From Dyadobacter jiangsuensis (GTDB lineage Bacteria > Bacteroidota > Bacteroidia > Cytophagales > Spirosomataceae): a stretch of DNA of 64,000 bases. This document shows positions 27,164-37,844 of this stretch, in pieces. Below the pieces are notes generated by a model. It worked only from the letters and a program-made list of their open reading frames with translations, ran no database searches and had not been told where the DNA came from. The translations under genes and the position numbers were made by a program. Numbering within the stretch: position 1 is the first letter of the stretch; each line of letters starts with the position of its first letter. The stretch covers positions 558,001-622,000 of the forward strand of contig NZ_PYAS01000003.1 of the NCBI RefSeq assembly GCF_003014695.1. The letters are read 5' to 3'.

Positions 27164-28387
27164 ATGAACGATCTCATTCCGCACCTTTTCCGGACCGAAT
27201 ACCGCAAGATCGTATCGGTGTTGTGCCGCCGCTTCGGCTTTCATGAAATCGAAGCGGCAGAGGACATTGTCAGCGATACTTTCCTGACGGCTTCGCAGTC
27301 CTGGGGTATCCAGGGTGTTCCGCCAAACCCGGTAGGCTGGCTATACCAGGTGGCGAAGAACAAGGCTAAAAATCACCTGCACCGCAACATGATCTGGCAG
27401 CAGAAAATCGCGCCGGGTATTCAGGATAATGCGGCCTTTTCGGATGAGGCTGATATCGATTTGTCTGCACAAAACATCATCGATAGTCAGCTGCAGATGA
27501 TGTTTGCGATTTGCGATCCGGCTATTCCGGTCGAATCGCAAATCGCGCTTTCGCTCCGGGTTTTGTGCGGTTTCGGGATCGAAGAGATTGCCGATGCATT
27601 TCAAATAAATAAGGATACAGTCAACAAACGCCTGCTGCGCGCTAAGGAAAAGTTGCGTCAGGCAGGCATCAGGATTGAAGCACCTGAACCGGCTGAGGTC
27701 GAAGCAAGGCTGCAACCGGTGCTGACCACTATTTACCTGCTTTTCAACGAAGGATACTATTCTGTGAGCAGGAACAAAGCATTGCGGCGCGACCTATGCC
27801 TGGAAGCGATGCGGTTATGCACGATGCTCATTGAAAATCCTCAAACCGATCAGCCACAGGTAAATGCCCTGCTTTCGTTAATGTGCTTTCACGCATCCCG
27901 CTTCGATGCCCGACTCGACGGCCAAGGCGAGCTTGTGATGATGGAAGAGCAAAACACCGACCTCTGGAATAGCGATTTGATCGGCAAAGGAGGCTATTTC
28001 CTGCGCAGTTCAGCCAAGGGCCAGACCCTGTCGCGGTACCATTTAGAAGCCGCGATTGCCTACTGGCATACAGTCAAGGGCGATTCATTCGAGAAGTGGG
28101 AGAATATTTTACAGTGTTACAACCAGCTTTTGCAGCTGCATTACACGCCGTCGGCGGCCTTAAACCGTACTTACGCATTTTCGAAAGTGCATGGTAAAGA
28201 ACCCGCCATCCGGGAGGCGGAAAAGCTGGATTTGAAAGGTAATCACTTCTGGGAATTGCTACTGGGCGATCTTTACACGGGCATCGACGACCAAAAAGCG
28301 CAGGTACATTTTCGTAACGCCCTTACGCTGGCGAAAACCGAGACGGAAAAGCAGGCAATCAGGAAGAAGATGAACGTGATAATTTAG
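27164..28387 (+). CDS. ECF sigma factor with long C-terminal extension (ECF42-like)
   Basis: A 407-residue sigma factor. Region 2 is at about 8-75 (FRTEYRKIVSVLCRRFG, VGWLYQVAKNKAKNHLHRN) and region 4 at about 125-170 (LCGFGIEEIADAFQINKDTVNKRLLRAKEKL). The remaining 230 residues are the DUF6596/TPR-like extension with the signature YLLFNEGYYS. This architecture, together with the DGPF gene just upstream, fits group ECF42. These factors have no classical anti-sigma gene, and the extension itself is thought to control activity. None of its targets can be named beyond the likely autoregulated operon. Confidence 0.92.
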   Translation: MNDLIPHLFRTEYRKIVSVLCRRFGFHEIEAAEDIVSDTFLTASQSWGIQGVPPNPVGWLYQVAKNKAKNHLHRNMIWQQKIAPGIQDNAAFSDEADIDLSAQNIIDSQLQMMFAICDPAIPVESQIALSLRVLCGFGIEEIADAFQINKDTVNKRLLRAKEKLRQAGIRIEAPEPAEVEARLQPVLTTIYLLFNEGYYSVSRNKALRRDLCLEAMRLCTMLIENPQTDQPQVNALLSLMCFHASRFDARLDGQGELVMMEEQNTDLWNSDLIGKGGYFLRSSAKGQTLSRYHLEAAIAYWHTVKGDSFEKWENILQCYNQLLQLHYTPSAALNRTYAFSKVHGKEPAIREAEKLDLKGNHFWELLLGDLYTGIDDQKAQVHFRNALTLAKTETEKQAIRKKMNVII

Positions 28388-28592
28388 GACGCGCAGGGTC
28401 GTGATGACGTGAAGATGACCTTCTGTCTCTTGCTTGACTGCAGTATATTAGGAAACGTTACCCAGGTTTTCCGTCCAGCGATTTTTTGGCCACGTTCATC
28501 GATTATCAAAGGTGCCCGCCATACGAAACTTCTAGATTCATAGCGTCAAACAGGGACTTGGTTCTCATGTTCCGTTTAGTTGTCTGTAAGCT

Positions 28593-30290
28593 ATGAAAGC
28601 CAGTTTTATATGTTTCGGGATCGCTTTGATGCAATGCTTTTGTTGCCTGGTCGGTTTTGCCCAGAGCACCGGAGGCAAATCCAGGGTAGTAAAACTATCG
28701 GGCGGCCTGAATGCCTACGCCGGCCTATACCGGTCGACGGGCATCGCCGGGCGTAACCAGCCGAATCCTTTCGGGCTGAGCGGCGCGATTACGGTGTCTC
28801 TTCCGGGAGGGGTTACGTTGCCATTTTCGGGTGTTTTGGGCAATCAAGGCACCAGTTTTCGCCAGCCTTTCAACCAGTTCGGATTAAGCCCTTCCTACAA
28901 ATGGGCGACTGTACACGCGGGCTACCGAAATGTGACATTCTCTCCATTCACGCTGGCTGGCCATACTTTTTTGGGCGGCGGAGTAGAGCTCAATCCGGGT
29001 TTGCTCAGGATCGGCGCTGTTTACGGCAGGTTTAATAAAGCGATATCATCCAGCATTGCAGACCCTAATATTATCCCCTCGTTTAACAGAACCGGTTACG
29101 CTTTAAAAGTAGGTTACGGCAAAGTCAATAACTATATCGATTTGCTGGTGTTGCGCGCCAGGGATGACACGAATTCTGTTTCCGGTGTGGTTTCCGCACC
29201 TGAACAAAGCATTGTTCCGGCTGAAAATCTGGTGGTAGGCATTAGCTCGCGTTTGCTGCTTGTGAAGCATATTACTGTGGAGATTGATGCGGCCGCGAGC
29301 TCTTACACACGCGACATACGCTCATCCGAGGTTAGTGCAGAGGGCAGCAACTTCCTGGCGAGGTTTTTAGGCAAAATGATTACGCCCCGGCTTTCAACGC
29401 AACTGACGCAGGCAACACAGGCTGCACTGGGCTACCAAAGCAAATGGGGGGCGGTAAAGTTACAGTACAAGCGCATCGATCCCAATTTTCAGACCATAGG
29501 TGCGTACTATTTCCAGAGTGATATTCAGAGCTACACTGTGGCCCCCACACTCAACCTTCTGAAAGGGAAGGCACGAATTTCGGGGAGTTATGGAGTTCAA
29601 TATGACAACCTGGCCAAAAACAAAAACGTCCGCACGGGTCGTACGGTCGGCTCGCTGATGGTTTCCGTTAACCCTCAGCCCGAATTTGGCGTCGATATTT
29701 CCCTGTCCAATTACGGTTTGAATCAAAAGGCGGGTATCAGGCCGTTGATAGATACGTTGCGTATTGCCCAAAACAACTTGTCGGCGACGGTAAATCTTCG
29801 CTATTCGATCCTGGGCCAGGAAATGTCCCACGTTTTCAATGCAACAGGCACGCATCAGCAACTTTCCGATTTAAACGAAAACACGGCTTCGAGCACGGAA
29901 AACAATAATGAAAATGTAAATATCGGCTATTTCCTGACGCACAATCAATCCGGGTTCGGGGCAAACCTGATGCTTTCCTACACCCAGTCGGGCCTTCCGG
30001 CCAGGGACTCGTCGATGACGGGAAATGTGAAATTTTACGGTCCGACGCTCGGTACGAACTATTCCTTTTTCAAGAAGAAGCTAAGCACTTCGGCTAATTG
30101 CTCCTACCTGGTCAACCAGCAGTTTGGCATTACAGGTAAAGTAATGACGGCTTCGGCCAATGCAGGGTATCAAATAGGTAAGAGGCAGAGCATCAGTTTG
30201 TCGCTCAATTATCTGAATTCCAATACGGGCCAGGCATCCGAAAAATTCAACGAATTCCGTGGAAGCTTTGGGTATGGGATCACTTTTTAA
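28593..30290 (+). CDS. Outer-membrane barrel-like protein of a surface operon
   Basis: A 565-residue protein with a signal peptide ending near VGFAQS (about 24). The mature part consists of many amphipathic strands with alternating aromatic and polar residues, ending in a strand FRGSFGYGITF with a terminal Phe, typical of outer-membrane beta-barrels. No plug domain or TonB box is apparent. It lies 9 bases before the 2514-residue gene and probably provides its outer-membrane partner or anchor. It is not a known porin family that I can name. Confidence 0.75.
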   Translation: MKASFICFGIALMQCFCCLVGFAQSTGGKSRVVKLSGGLNAYAGLYRSTGIAGRNQPNPFGLSGAITVSLPGGVTLPFSGVLGNQGTSFRQPFNQFGLSPSYKWATVHAGYRNVTFSPFTLAGHTFLGGGVELNPGLLRIGAVYGRFNKAISSSIADPNIIPSFNRTGYALKVGYGKVNNYIDLLVLRARDDTNSVSGVVSAPEQSIVPAENLVVGISSRLLLVKHITVEIDAAASSYTRDIRSSEVSAEGSNFLARFLGKMITPRLSTQLTQATQAALGYQSKWGAVKLQYKRIDPNFQTIGAYYFQSDIQSYTVAPTLNLLKGKARISGSYGVQYDNLAKNKNVRTGRTVGSLMVSVNPQPEFGVDISLSNYGLNQKAGIRPLIDTLRIAQNNLSATVNLRYSILGQEMSHVFNATGTHQQLSDLNENTASSTENNNENVNIGYFLTHNQSGFGANLMLSYTQSGLPARDSSMTGNVKFYGPTLGTNYSFFKKKLSTSANCSYLVNQQFGITGKVMTASANAGYQIGKRQSISLSLNYLNSNTGQASEKFNEFRGSFGYGITF

Positions 30291-30299
30291 TTCTCCAAC

Positions 30300-33200
30300 A
30301 TGAAAAGAGCGCACATTATATTCTGTCTTTTCTTTCCGACACTTTTCGGATTACTGGTAAATGCGTCGCGGGCACAAAACCAGGTCAGGATCATGACCAA
30401 CGTGCTCCCTCCGTACAGCCCTTATATTCAGGATTATCCCGGAACCGGAAGCCGCGTACAGGTCTTTATATCTAATTTGTCGGGTAAGGATTTGTCTGTT
30501 CGGTTGCTGGGCAAGCTGGAAGGCGATAACGGGGTTGTGATTCGTACATCCATCAATTATCGTCCGCTTCGCCCACTCGAATTACGGGCCACAGACGTAA
30601 GCCGAATGCTTACCCGCGCGGAGCTGGAAGGCCTGTTTGATTTGGCCCAGATTGAAGTGCAGGGGATGAATAAAAATGAATTGTACAGAGGGCTGCCGCT
30701 GCCGGAAGGCAATTACCAGCTTTGCGTACAAGCCTTCGACAATGCTACCACCCGGCCTTTGTCGGCAGAATTCCCAATGGGATGCAGCGGGTTAATTCCG
30801 GTCCGGATCGTAGAACCTCCGATTTTGATCTCCCCATTCGACAATGAAGAGATTGTTACCAAAACACCGCAAACGCAGCTTTTCAGCTGGTCGGCGCCGG
30901 TAGGCATATTGCCCAATCAGGTTGAGTACACCCTGCGTATTGTGGAACTTCCGGCCGAGGTGAACCCCAATGTGTATATCGACGCAATGGTGTTGCCACG
31001 AACCGGGATAGAGGTACAGCATTTGCGTACGACCACCTTTCTGTACGGCCCCTCACATCCCCCTTTACAATCTGGCAAACGATATGCGTGGCGGGTTCAG
31101 GCCATTTCCACGAGCCAGAAGCTCAACTTTATGAATGATGGGAAAAGTCCGGTTGGGGTGTTCACGTATGGAATGATGAAGGCGCTTCCCGGGCTGGAAT
31201 ACATCACGATGACTTCGCCGGATCAGGCCAGCCCGTTAAGGACAAAAAGTATGCAGGTGGGCAGCAACAATCCTTTGACGTTTAAATGGAAGCTTGATCA
31301 AGAATTGGAAGCACGGTTGAAGGAGACCTATCATGTGCCGACTCAAATCAAATCAATTTTGGACCATCGTGCCGAACTGAACTATCAGATCAGGATCGCA
31401 AATTTGGGGGCTAAGGTGTCCGATTCTCCGGTACTTGTCCGTCAGGTCAGGACACCCTACTTTCAAATAGCGCAAGAGGACCTGCCTGCCGGTATGACCA
31501 CCGGTAAGAAGTTTGAAGTGTCTGTCGAGCTGATGGGGGTGTCTGACTTAGTTCACAAGCAGGCGCAGCTGCCTGATGAGCCTTTATCGTCAAAACCAGT
31601 CGCCTTTTCACTATTCGCCAAGGACCTGGGGAGTCCCAAAGATACACTTACCATTACGGGTGTTCTGGCTTTCAAATACCCGGGCGAAGTAGGGGAGGCC
31701 CATATTTTGCCCAATACAAAGGTGGTTTTATCTAAAATGGAACCAGGCAATTACCTCTTGACAGTTGGATACGGCACCTCCGATGAGACGGGCAGATATA
31801 CGATTAAAGTACTAAAGTCGGCACTGCACGGCCCTGACACGCTCCAAACATTCACACGCTGCGTAATAGACCCCGTGAACCCGTTCATTCAGCCTTTTAC
31901 GACTTCCGGGTCGTATCAGACCACGAATGAAAATACGTTCCAGATCTCGCGCCATGAAGACAAAGTGTATAAGGTGGACGGTATTACCTGGCTGGCTTCG
32001 GGCTACACGCTGGATTTGACTGCTAAGCAAACCTATAAAGATTGGCCGGGGGCCCCTGACGCAAAACTGGACGGCCAGTATGTGGTCATTTATCGTAAAA
32101 CCACCGGGTTACAAGAGTATTACAAGAAGTTCCGGCTTCCGGTCGAGGGGCAGATTAAAAACGAACAGAATTCCATACAATCAATACAAAAAGAAGTGGA
32201 GAAGGCAGGTTATCAGTTTATTGGAATTTCAACTTTGAAAGCCAATGAGGATGCCTATTCGGCCACCTTTGAAAAACTCGTGTATGCCGACAAACCCTAT
32301 GACAACTATAAGGTGTATTGTCCCGGTTGCGGGCAGAAACCGGACGACGGGCAAGCCGTGATTTTCTCACGTCCGAAAGACAAATTAGTCCCGCAAACTG
32401 CCCGGATCGAAAAAGCCTTATTCAATATAGAAACCACCGAACCGCCGACAATGACCTTTAAGGGGAAACTGGCCTACCAGTTTGCCGATGCTGGCAAAGA
32501 CGGTGCGGAAGCGAAGCCGCTTGGAAATACACAAGTTCACTTGCAGGTTGTGTATCAGGATATGGAAAGCAAGAATGTTACATCCGGCATACCCGGAAAT
32601 GGCGACGATGACATTACCGCTTTCCATAAAAATTACAGCCAGAGCCTGGACACCCGGGTAACCGGCCCAGACGGCTCTTTTGAGTTCAAAGTGAAAATGA
32701 AAGCGCCCATGCCTCTGGGGCAGTTGGCCAGAACTCCGCTGACGGGTTCGGGGGAGTTTAAGCGAGGGGGGAGAATTTACAAACGCACCCTGCGTGTTGT
32801 CGTCGACAACGAATATTATGCCAGCCCGGCAGCAGATTTTGGCATATCTGTCGATCAGATCATGACACCTCAGGGCTCTTTCGATTTTAACACCATCATT
32901 GCCAAAGTGAAGAGTTATGGACTGCTGGTACAAGTCAAGTCGGATACGACCGCCATTCAAAAGGCAGGGTATAAACAGAATTTGTTGGGGATAAAGATTT
33001 CAGTACTGCGCGCAGTCAACAAGAAAATAGGTGTTCCGGGCGTATACACGGGACCGCCCGTGGACGAGGGCGCCGGGATACAGACGATCAGGAAAATCGA
33101 TGGGAATTCATTCAGAGAGATTGCTTCCGGTAAATCGGACGTAAACGGGACGATTACCTTCCCGAGAATGGTTAAGGCCAAGGTGGAGAACGATCTGTAC

Positions 33201-36200
33201 TTCATTGCTACCGAACAGTCGGACGATGGGTTAAATAACTACAAATTGGTTTCGCTGAAAAGGATCACCACCAATGAATCGTGGCTGGGAGTGTACGAAA
33301 CCGATGTAAACAAACTCAGTGCAGATCAGATCAAAGCTTCGGACAAAATCGGCCCTGAGGGTAAAAAGAGAACTATCGCCGGGGGAGCAAAGATTAACTG
33401 CCGGAAGGGCTATAAATTCAGGTTCAAACTTGACGGAGGAGGGGCCGACTATACCAAAGAACTTTACCTGGATGTGCCGGAGGACGCCATTAAAATTGCC
33501 GAGTATTTCAAGTATAAAGATTGGACACCCATTCCGATAGAGTCCTGTCAGGAGGCCAACAAATACTGGATAAGGGATGAAATTCAAGATTCGCCTATCA
33601 ACAGGAAGGTCTTATTGAACGAAAGTTTAATTGCTCCTTCCTCGGGAGGGATTAGTGTGGGCACTGCCATTGAAAACAAATCCGGAGTCGTTTTCGCAGA
33701 CCAATATCAATGGATCAAATCAGACGTAGTACAGCGTTACTTGAAACCAGGCCCGCCAACTGTGCGCATCCGTGTCGTCGATAAATCAAATCCTACACAG
33801 GGTATCAAGGGAGCCCTGGTAGCGCTAAGCTATGAACCCGAGGACGGGTCGGTTGGTACCATGAACAGAATGACCGACGAAAATGGAAGCATCACCCCCT
33901 TTACACTCAAACCCGGCAAGAATGCCAAAGTGAAGATCCTAGCAAAGGGATATAATTTCTATGCTGTAAGTACTTCCGGTATTAAAATCAAAGAAACCCC
34001 GGCAATCTGTTCGGAATGCGCCGATTGTGTATGCATTGGAGAACTTCTCCTTGGGCAAAACAGCAATTACCCGGCGGTACTGATGGAGCCTAACACGCAC
34101 ATTACGGGCAGGGCGATCGATTACGACACGAAATCGGATCAAGATAAAGTGCTGTCGTTCACGGGTAACAAAGTACCTGTCACGGTTGCGAGCCAGGGGG
34201 GCGATTTCGGAAAACCTCAAAAAGGTGCAGTGCAAGCATCCTCTCCCGGCAGTAAAATATCCGAAGTTGGAGCCACAGCGCCGAAAGTCAACCAGCTATC
34301 AGGAAAAGGCAAGGTGACGCCGACGGCCCTTCCTGAACTGGGCTCGGGGCAAAGCATGGAAGCTTACGTGCAGGCAGATGACGGGTATATATTCAAAACG
34401 CAGTTTAATAACGGGATGTGGAAGTTTGATATCGATGCGCCGTCGACCGCTAAAATCCTCAAAGTAATTCCGGTAAACATCAGTTATTTCAACGAAGAGC
34501 GGAATATTAATACGGAACTGCCCAAACCCACGACCCTTTCAGAAGGGAGGTTCAATATCAATGCCGGCGATATTGATATCTATCAACGCGATCACCGGAT
34601 CACGTTCAAGATTTTCGAAAAAGGTCCGTCGGGAAAAGGCGTGCGTGGAGCCCAAGTTAAACTCTTTGGAAAAAATGACCCGGGCTTCGTTTTTGGCCCC
34701 AGTGACGAGAGCGGCCTTGTGGAAACCAGGTTCAAAAACGTTTCGACAGACAACCTTTATGTAGACATCTCGGCACCGGGTTACGTCACGCAGACCGTGT
34801 CGGTAACCAATCAGGAAAGTAAAATCCCTAAACCCAAAACCGTGTTACTGGAACCTGCGGCAGTTGTCAATGGGGTAGTAGTCACAAAATCGGCACAAGG
34901 TGCCGAGGTCCCTTTGGAAGGTGCATTGGTGTTTGTATCTGCTGGCAAAAACGCTTCCGTGAAATACAGTACCCTTTCCAAAAAGGACGGCTCCTTTTCG
35001 CTGGACGTGGATAAAAACTTATCCAATTGCACCATAGAAGCAAGCTATAACCAGGGCGAATCGGGCCCTACGTATATCGGTGTTAGTGCAAACCAGGTGA
35101 TCCCTCAGGCCAAAGGGCAGTCATTGAAACTGACTATCACCACATTCGATAAATTCAGCATTGCATCGATATGGGGCTTTCCGGTTACGATCAAAAAAAT
35201 AGATCCCAAAACCATGAAGGTAACCGGCGTGGTTAATCTCGCGGATCCCGGATTCGGGCCTTTCGGTACGCTGAAAGAAAAGCTGACGGCAAGGTTTGAA
35301 AATGTGGCGTTCAAACCGAATCCGGAAAAGCCGAAGGAAGGTATTCCGGCCAGCGAAACGGTGGAACTGGAAGACGGCGTTTTGGATCAACTCGTATACC
35401 ATACCACGCCCAATATTGTGGTGAAGGATATTAAGTATAATGTCAAGCTGACCTCGCTGGATGCCGTTGCCAATGCGGGTAAGCTGAAAATCATCAGAAC
35501 GCCGGGGACATTGAAGGGGAAAATCCTGGCGCAGGCGCAGGTCATTGATAATTCGTTCAACTTCTCCGAAAATCTCTTCAATCCCGGTAAAAATCAGCTA
35601 TTTCTGTCGGATACGACACTCAGTACCGGCAAACCGGCTGTGGTAGCCTTCGACTCCGAGAAAAGCAATATCAAGTGGACCAACTTTGCCATTTCCCAGA
35701 AGGACGGCTCACCTATGAAGCTCAAATTCCTGGCTTTCAATGCCACCAGCGCATTGAACGGGTCGAGGTTGATTCAGGACGAAATACACCTTGCTCCGGA
35801 GATTGAATGCCATGTTAAAGACGCCATTCCTTCCGAATTTAAAATAAAAATTGGCGACCTGGTTATCAAGAACAACACCATCGATAAAAAATCAGGCGAA
35901 ACGCCACTTACATTCCCTTTGGCGGGAGATTGGAGCGTCGAAATCCGGAACTGGGAGCTCGACTTTAAAAAAGGGGGATTCTATTCTACCAAAGGCGTTG
36001 TTAAAACCGGGAAAGTCGATATTCCTATCAAGGAATTCAATCTGAGAAGCGACTTTTTCAAGCTGGATGCCGATCCGAAGGACCTGGAACTGGCAGGTGT
36101 GGCAAAATTGAACCTGGGCGGAAAGGCATACTTTGGTTATGACGCGCAAACAGGCTCCGACAAGAAGGGGCACTGGTCGATGGTCATCGTGCCGGAAGGC

Positions 36201-37844
36201 GATTCCCCGGCAGCAAAATTACCGGCAGGCTCGCTGCCAGGCTTAACCGATGTGCTGGAATTTCAAACGGTTTCCCTGCTGGACAATGGTCAGGATGTGG
36301 TGACCTTCGGCTCCGGCAATAAGTCATTCCGGTATTTTAATATTATCGATGTGCGCCCTACTACCATAGAAACGGGGCCCGACTGGTTTGCATTTGATTC
36401 GGGGCTGTCCACCGGCATACCCAATGCCCCTAAGGATGTTTCGATGCGGTTTATCTATTCCAAGCCCAAGGGGACTAATGCGATTAAGCTTAAAACCATG
36501 ATTCCGGGGAAATATCAATTTGAGACCAGCGGATACCTCAATTTTGAGGCACTCAATGTGAAAGACGCCGACGGTGGGTCGAGCAACGGGATCTATTTTG
36601 CGGATGGCATCATTGCGATGAAAGGGTTCGTGGAGGAGCCAGAAAAGTTACATATCGACAATGTGCTGCTGATCCATACTGCCAATTCCACGCACATCAC
36701 CCACAATCGGAACCTGGACCTGAACCTTGAAAGGGATCTGCTGAAACTCAAAGACAATCCGATATATACGACTAATGACGATGTGAGCAACAAAACGGAT
36801 TATACCAAGAATCAGCTGAGTATGACACTGGAAGGCAAAACCGGGTTATCGGAGCTGTACTGTCATCAAAGGGTGGAGGGTAAGCAATGGAAGCTGATGA
36901 CATTTTCAGGATTGCCGAATGGTTTTGAAATGTGGAAAAAAGAAGAAAAAAACCGTCTGTCATTTACCGCGCATGGCGAAATCATAGCTGATAATCAGAA
37001 CATCGGACTGGATGGAATTCCGGCGCCGGGCGGTTTGGGAGAGCTAAGCCTTGTGTATGATTTTAAAAATAGCCGTCTTACCGGAACACTGCAAATGCCT
37101 CCGATAGATATTCCTCCCTCGATGACTTTCTCGGGCGGAATAGGGCAGGTAAGAGTTGATAAAAATGGAATCTATATTGTTGGTTCGGGCACTCTGGAAA
37201 ATGTACCATTGCCTATACCGACAACATTGAAAGCGGGTTTGATGCTGGGCTATTATAATAGCCAGGACCTTAGCGATGCGACGAGCGTTTTGTTTGCCAA
37301 TAGCCATCGCAAAAACCTCCCATGCTCATTCAATTCAACTTTTAAGGGCATTTATGCAACCGGCGAAATGAACCTTCCCGGAGGAATCGGCAATTTCAAT
37401 CATGTTTACGGACTACCTGGTGCCCAGGCCGAAGTAGGCGTTGATATTTATGCTGATGGCTACGTGTATGGCAACTATGAAAATGGTGCCCTGTCATTTG
37501 GTGCCGGGCTGGGTGTTGGGGCAAAGGCCTATGCATATGGAACACTCTTATCAGTCAGGGCTGGTGGGGAGGTTTATGTAAATGGCGGAGTGGATGCGCG
37601 GCTGACTGCGTCGACCAGCCCTCCCGGTGCCAGTCTCTCTTTGTCGTCGAATATTGGGGCAGGCTTTAACGCTACCCTCACGGAAGCGTTTTCAGGACTT
37701 GCCCTACCACCTTTGCGGGCAGATATGCAATTGATTGTAACGGGGAATGCCACAGTTGGCAAGGGAAGCTCACCCAGTGTCAATTTCGATATCACACCGA
37801 AGTGGACGGCAGGGGGCAATACCTGTACTTCAAATACACCTTAA
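30300..37844 (+). CDS. Giant exported multidomain protein, 2514 residues
   Basis: A signal peptide ends near ASRAQ (about 25). The first 290 residues have Ig/FN3-like strands with WSAPVGILPNQVEYTLRI and YAWRVQAIST. Carboxypeptidase-regulatory-like beta-sandwiches recur later, for example near 1155 (IRVVDKSNPTQGIKGALVAL), 1435 (GKGVRGAQVKLFG) and 1535 (PLEGALVFVSAGK). Cys motifs occur near 675 (CPGCG) and 1235 (CSECADCVC). The last 150 residues are Gly/Ala/Tyr-rich strands. No T9SS tail is visible at the C-terminus. Some Bacteroidota giants of this type carry a TANFOR-type domain; an HMM search would decide. It is probably a surface-exposed or periplasm-spanning structural protein, encoded between a barrel protein and two FN3 proteins. 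Function unknown. Confidence 0.8.
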   Translation: MKRAHIIFCLFFPTLFGLLVNASRAQNQVRIMTNVLPPYSPYIQDYPGTGSRVQVFISNLSGKDLSVRLLGKLEGDNGVVIRTSINYRPLRPLELRATDVSRMLTRAELEGLFDLAQIEVQGMNKNELYRGLPLPEGNYQLCVQAFDNATTRPLSAEFPMGCSGLIPVRIVEPPILISPFDNEEIVTKTPQTQLFSWSAPVGILPNQVEYTLRIVELPAEVNPNVYIDAMVLPRTGIEVQHLRTTTFLYGPSHPPLQSGKRYAWRVQAISTSQKLNFMNDGKSPVGVFTYGMMKALPGLEYITMTSPDQASPLRTKSMQVGSNNPLTFKWKLDQELEARLKETYHVPTQIKSILDHRAELNYQIRIANLGAKVSDSPVLVRQVRTPYFQIAQEDLPAGMTTGKKFEVSVELMGVSDLVHKQAQLPDEPLSSKPVAFSLFAKDLGSPKDTLTITGVLAFKYPGEVGEAHILPNTKVVLSKMEPGNYLLTVGYGTSDETGRYTIKVLKSALHGPDTLQTFTRCVIDPVNPFIQPFTTSGSYQTTNENTFQISRHEDKVYKVDGITWLASGYTLDLTAKQTYKDWPGAPDAKLDGQYVVIYRKTTGLQEYYKKFRLPVEGQIKNEQNSIQSIQKEVEKAGYQFIGISTLKANEDAYSATFEKLVYADKPYDNYKVYCPGCGQKPDDGQAVIFSRPKDKLVPQTARIEKALFNIETTEPPTMTFKGKLAYQFADAGKDGAEAKPLGNTQVHLQVVYQDMESKNVTSGIPGNGDDDITAFHKNYSQSLDTRVTGPDGSFEFKVKMKAPMPLGQLARTPLTGSGEFKRGGRIYKRTLRVVVDNEYYASPAADFGISVDQIMTPQGSFDFNTIIAKVKSYGLLVQVKSDTTAIQKAGYKQNLLGIKISVLRAVNKKIGVPGVYTGPPVDEGAGIQTIRKIDGNSFREIASGKSDVNGTITFPRMVKAKVENDLYFIATEQSDDGLNNYKLVSLKRITTNESWLGVYETDVNKLSADQIKASDKIGPEGKKRTIAGGAKINCRKGYKFRFKLDGGGADYTKELYLDVPEDAIKIAEYFKYKDWTPIPIESCQEANKYWIRDEIQDSPINRKVLLNESLIAPSSGGISVGTAIENKSGVVFADQYQWIKSDVVQRYLKPGPPTVRIRVVDKSNPTQGIKGALVALSYEPEDGSVGTMNRMTDENGSITPFTLKPGKNAKVKILAKGYNFYAVSTSGIKIKETPAICSECADCVCIGELLLGQNSNYPAVLMEPNTHITGRAIDYDTKSDQDKVLSFTGNKVPVTVASQGGDFGKPQKGAVQASSPGSKISEVGATAPKVNQLSGKGKVTPTALPELGSGQSMEAYVQADDGYIFKTQFNNGMWKFDIDAPSTAKILKVIPVNISYFNEERNINTELPKPTTLSEGRFNINAGDIDIYQRDHRITFKIFEKGPSGKGVRGAQVKLFGKNDPGFVFGPSDESGLVETRFKNVSTDNLYVDISAPGYVTQTVSVTNQESKIPKPKTVLLEPAAVVNGVVVTKSAQGAEVPLEGALVFVSAGKNASVKYSTLSKKDGSFSLDVDKNLSNCTIEASYNQGESGPTYIGVSANQVIPQAKGQSLKLTITTFDKFSIASIWGFPVTIKKIDPKTMKVTGVVNLADPGFGPFGTLKEKLTARFENVAFKPNPEKPKEGIPASETVELEDGVLDQLVYHTTPNIVVKDIKYNVKLTSLDAVANAGKLKIIRTPGTLKGKILAQAQVIDNSFNFSENLFNPGKNQLFLSDTTLSTGKPAVVAFDSEKSNIKWTNFAISQKDGSPMKLKFLAFNATSALNGSRLIQDEIHLAPEIECHVKDAIPSEFKIKIGDLVIKNNTIDKKSGETPLTFPLAGDWSVEIRNWELDFKKGGFYSTKGVVKTGKVDIPIKEFNLRSDFFKLDADPKDLELAGVAKLNLGGKAYFGYDAQTGSDKKGHWSMVIVPEGDSPAAKLPAGSLPGLTDVLEFQTVSLLDNGQDVVTFGSGNKSFRYFNIIDVRPTTIETGPDWFAFDSGLSTGIPNAPKDVSMRFIYSKPKGTNAIKLKTMIPGKYQFETSGYLNFEALNVKDADGGSSNGIYFADGIIAMKGFVEEPEKLHIDNVLLIHTANSTHITHNRNLDLNLERDLLKLKDNPIYTTNDDVSNKTDYTKNQLSMTLEGKTGLSELYCHQRVEGKQWKLMTFSGLPNGFEMWKKEEKNRLSFTAHGEIIADNQNIGLDGIPAPGGLGELSLVYDFKNSRLTGTLQMPPIDIPPSMTFSGGIGQVRVDKNGIYIVGSGTLENVPLPIPTTLKAGLMLGYYNSQDLSDATSVLFANSHRKNLPCSFNSTFKGIYATGEMNLPGGIGNFNHVYGLPGAQAEVGVDIYADGYVYGNYENGALSFGAGLGVGAKAYAYGTLLSVRAGGEVYVNGGVDARLTASTSPPGASLSLSSNIGAGFNATLTEAFSGLALPPLRADMQLIVTGNATVGKGSSPSVNFDITPKWTAGGNTCTSNTP

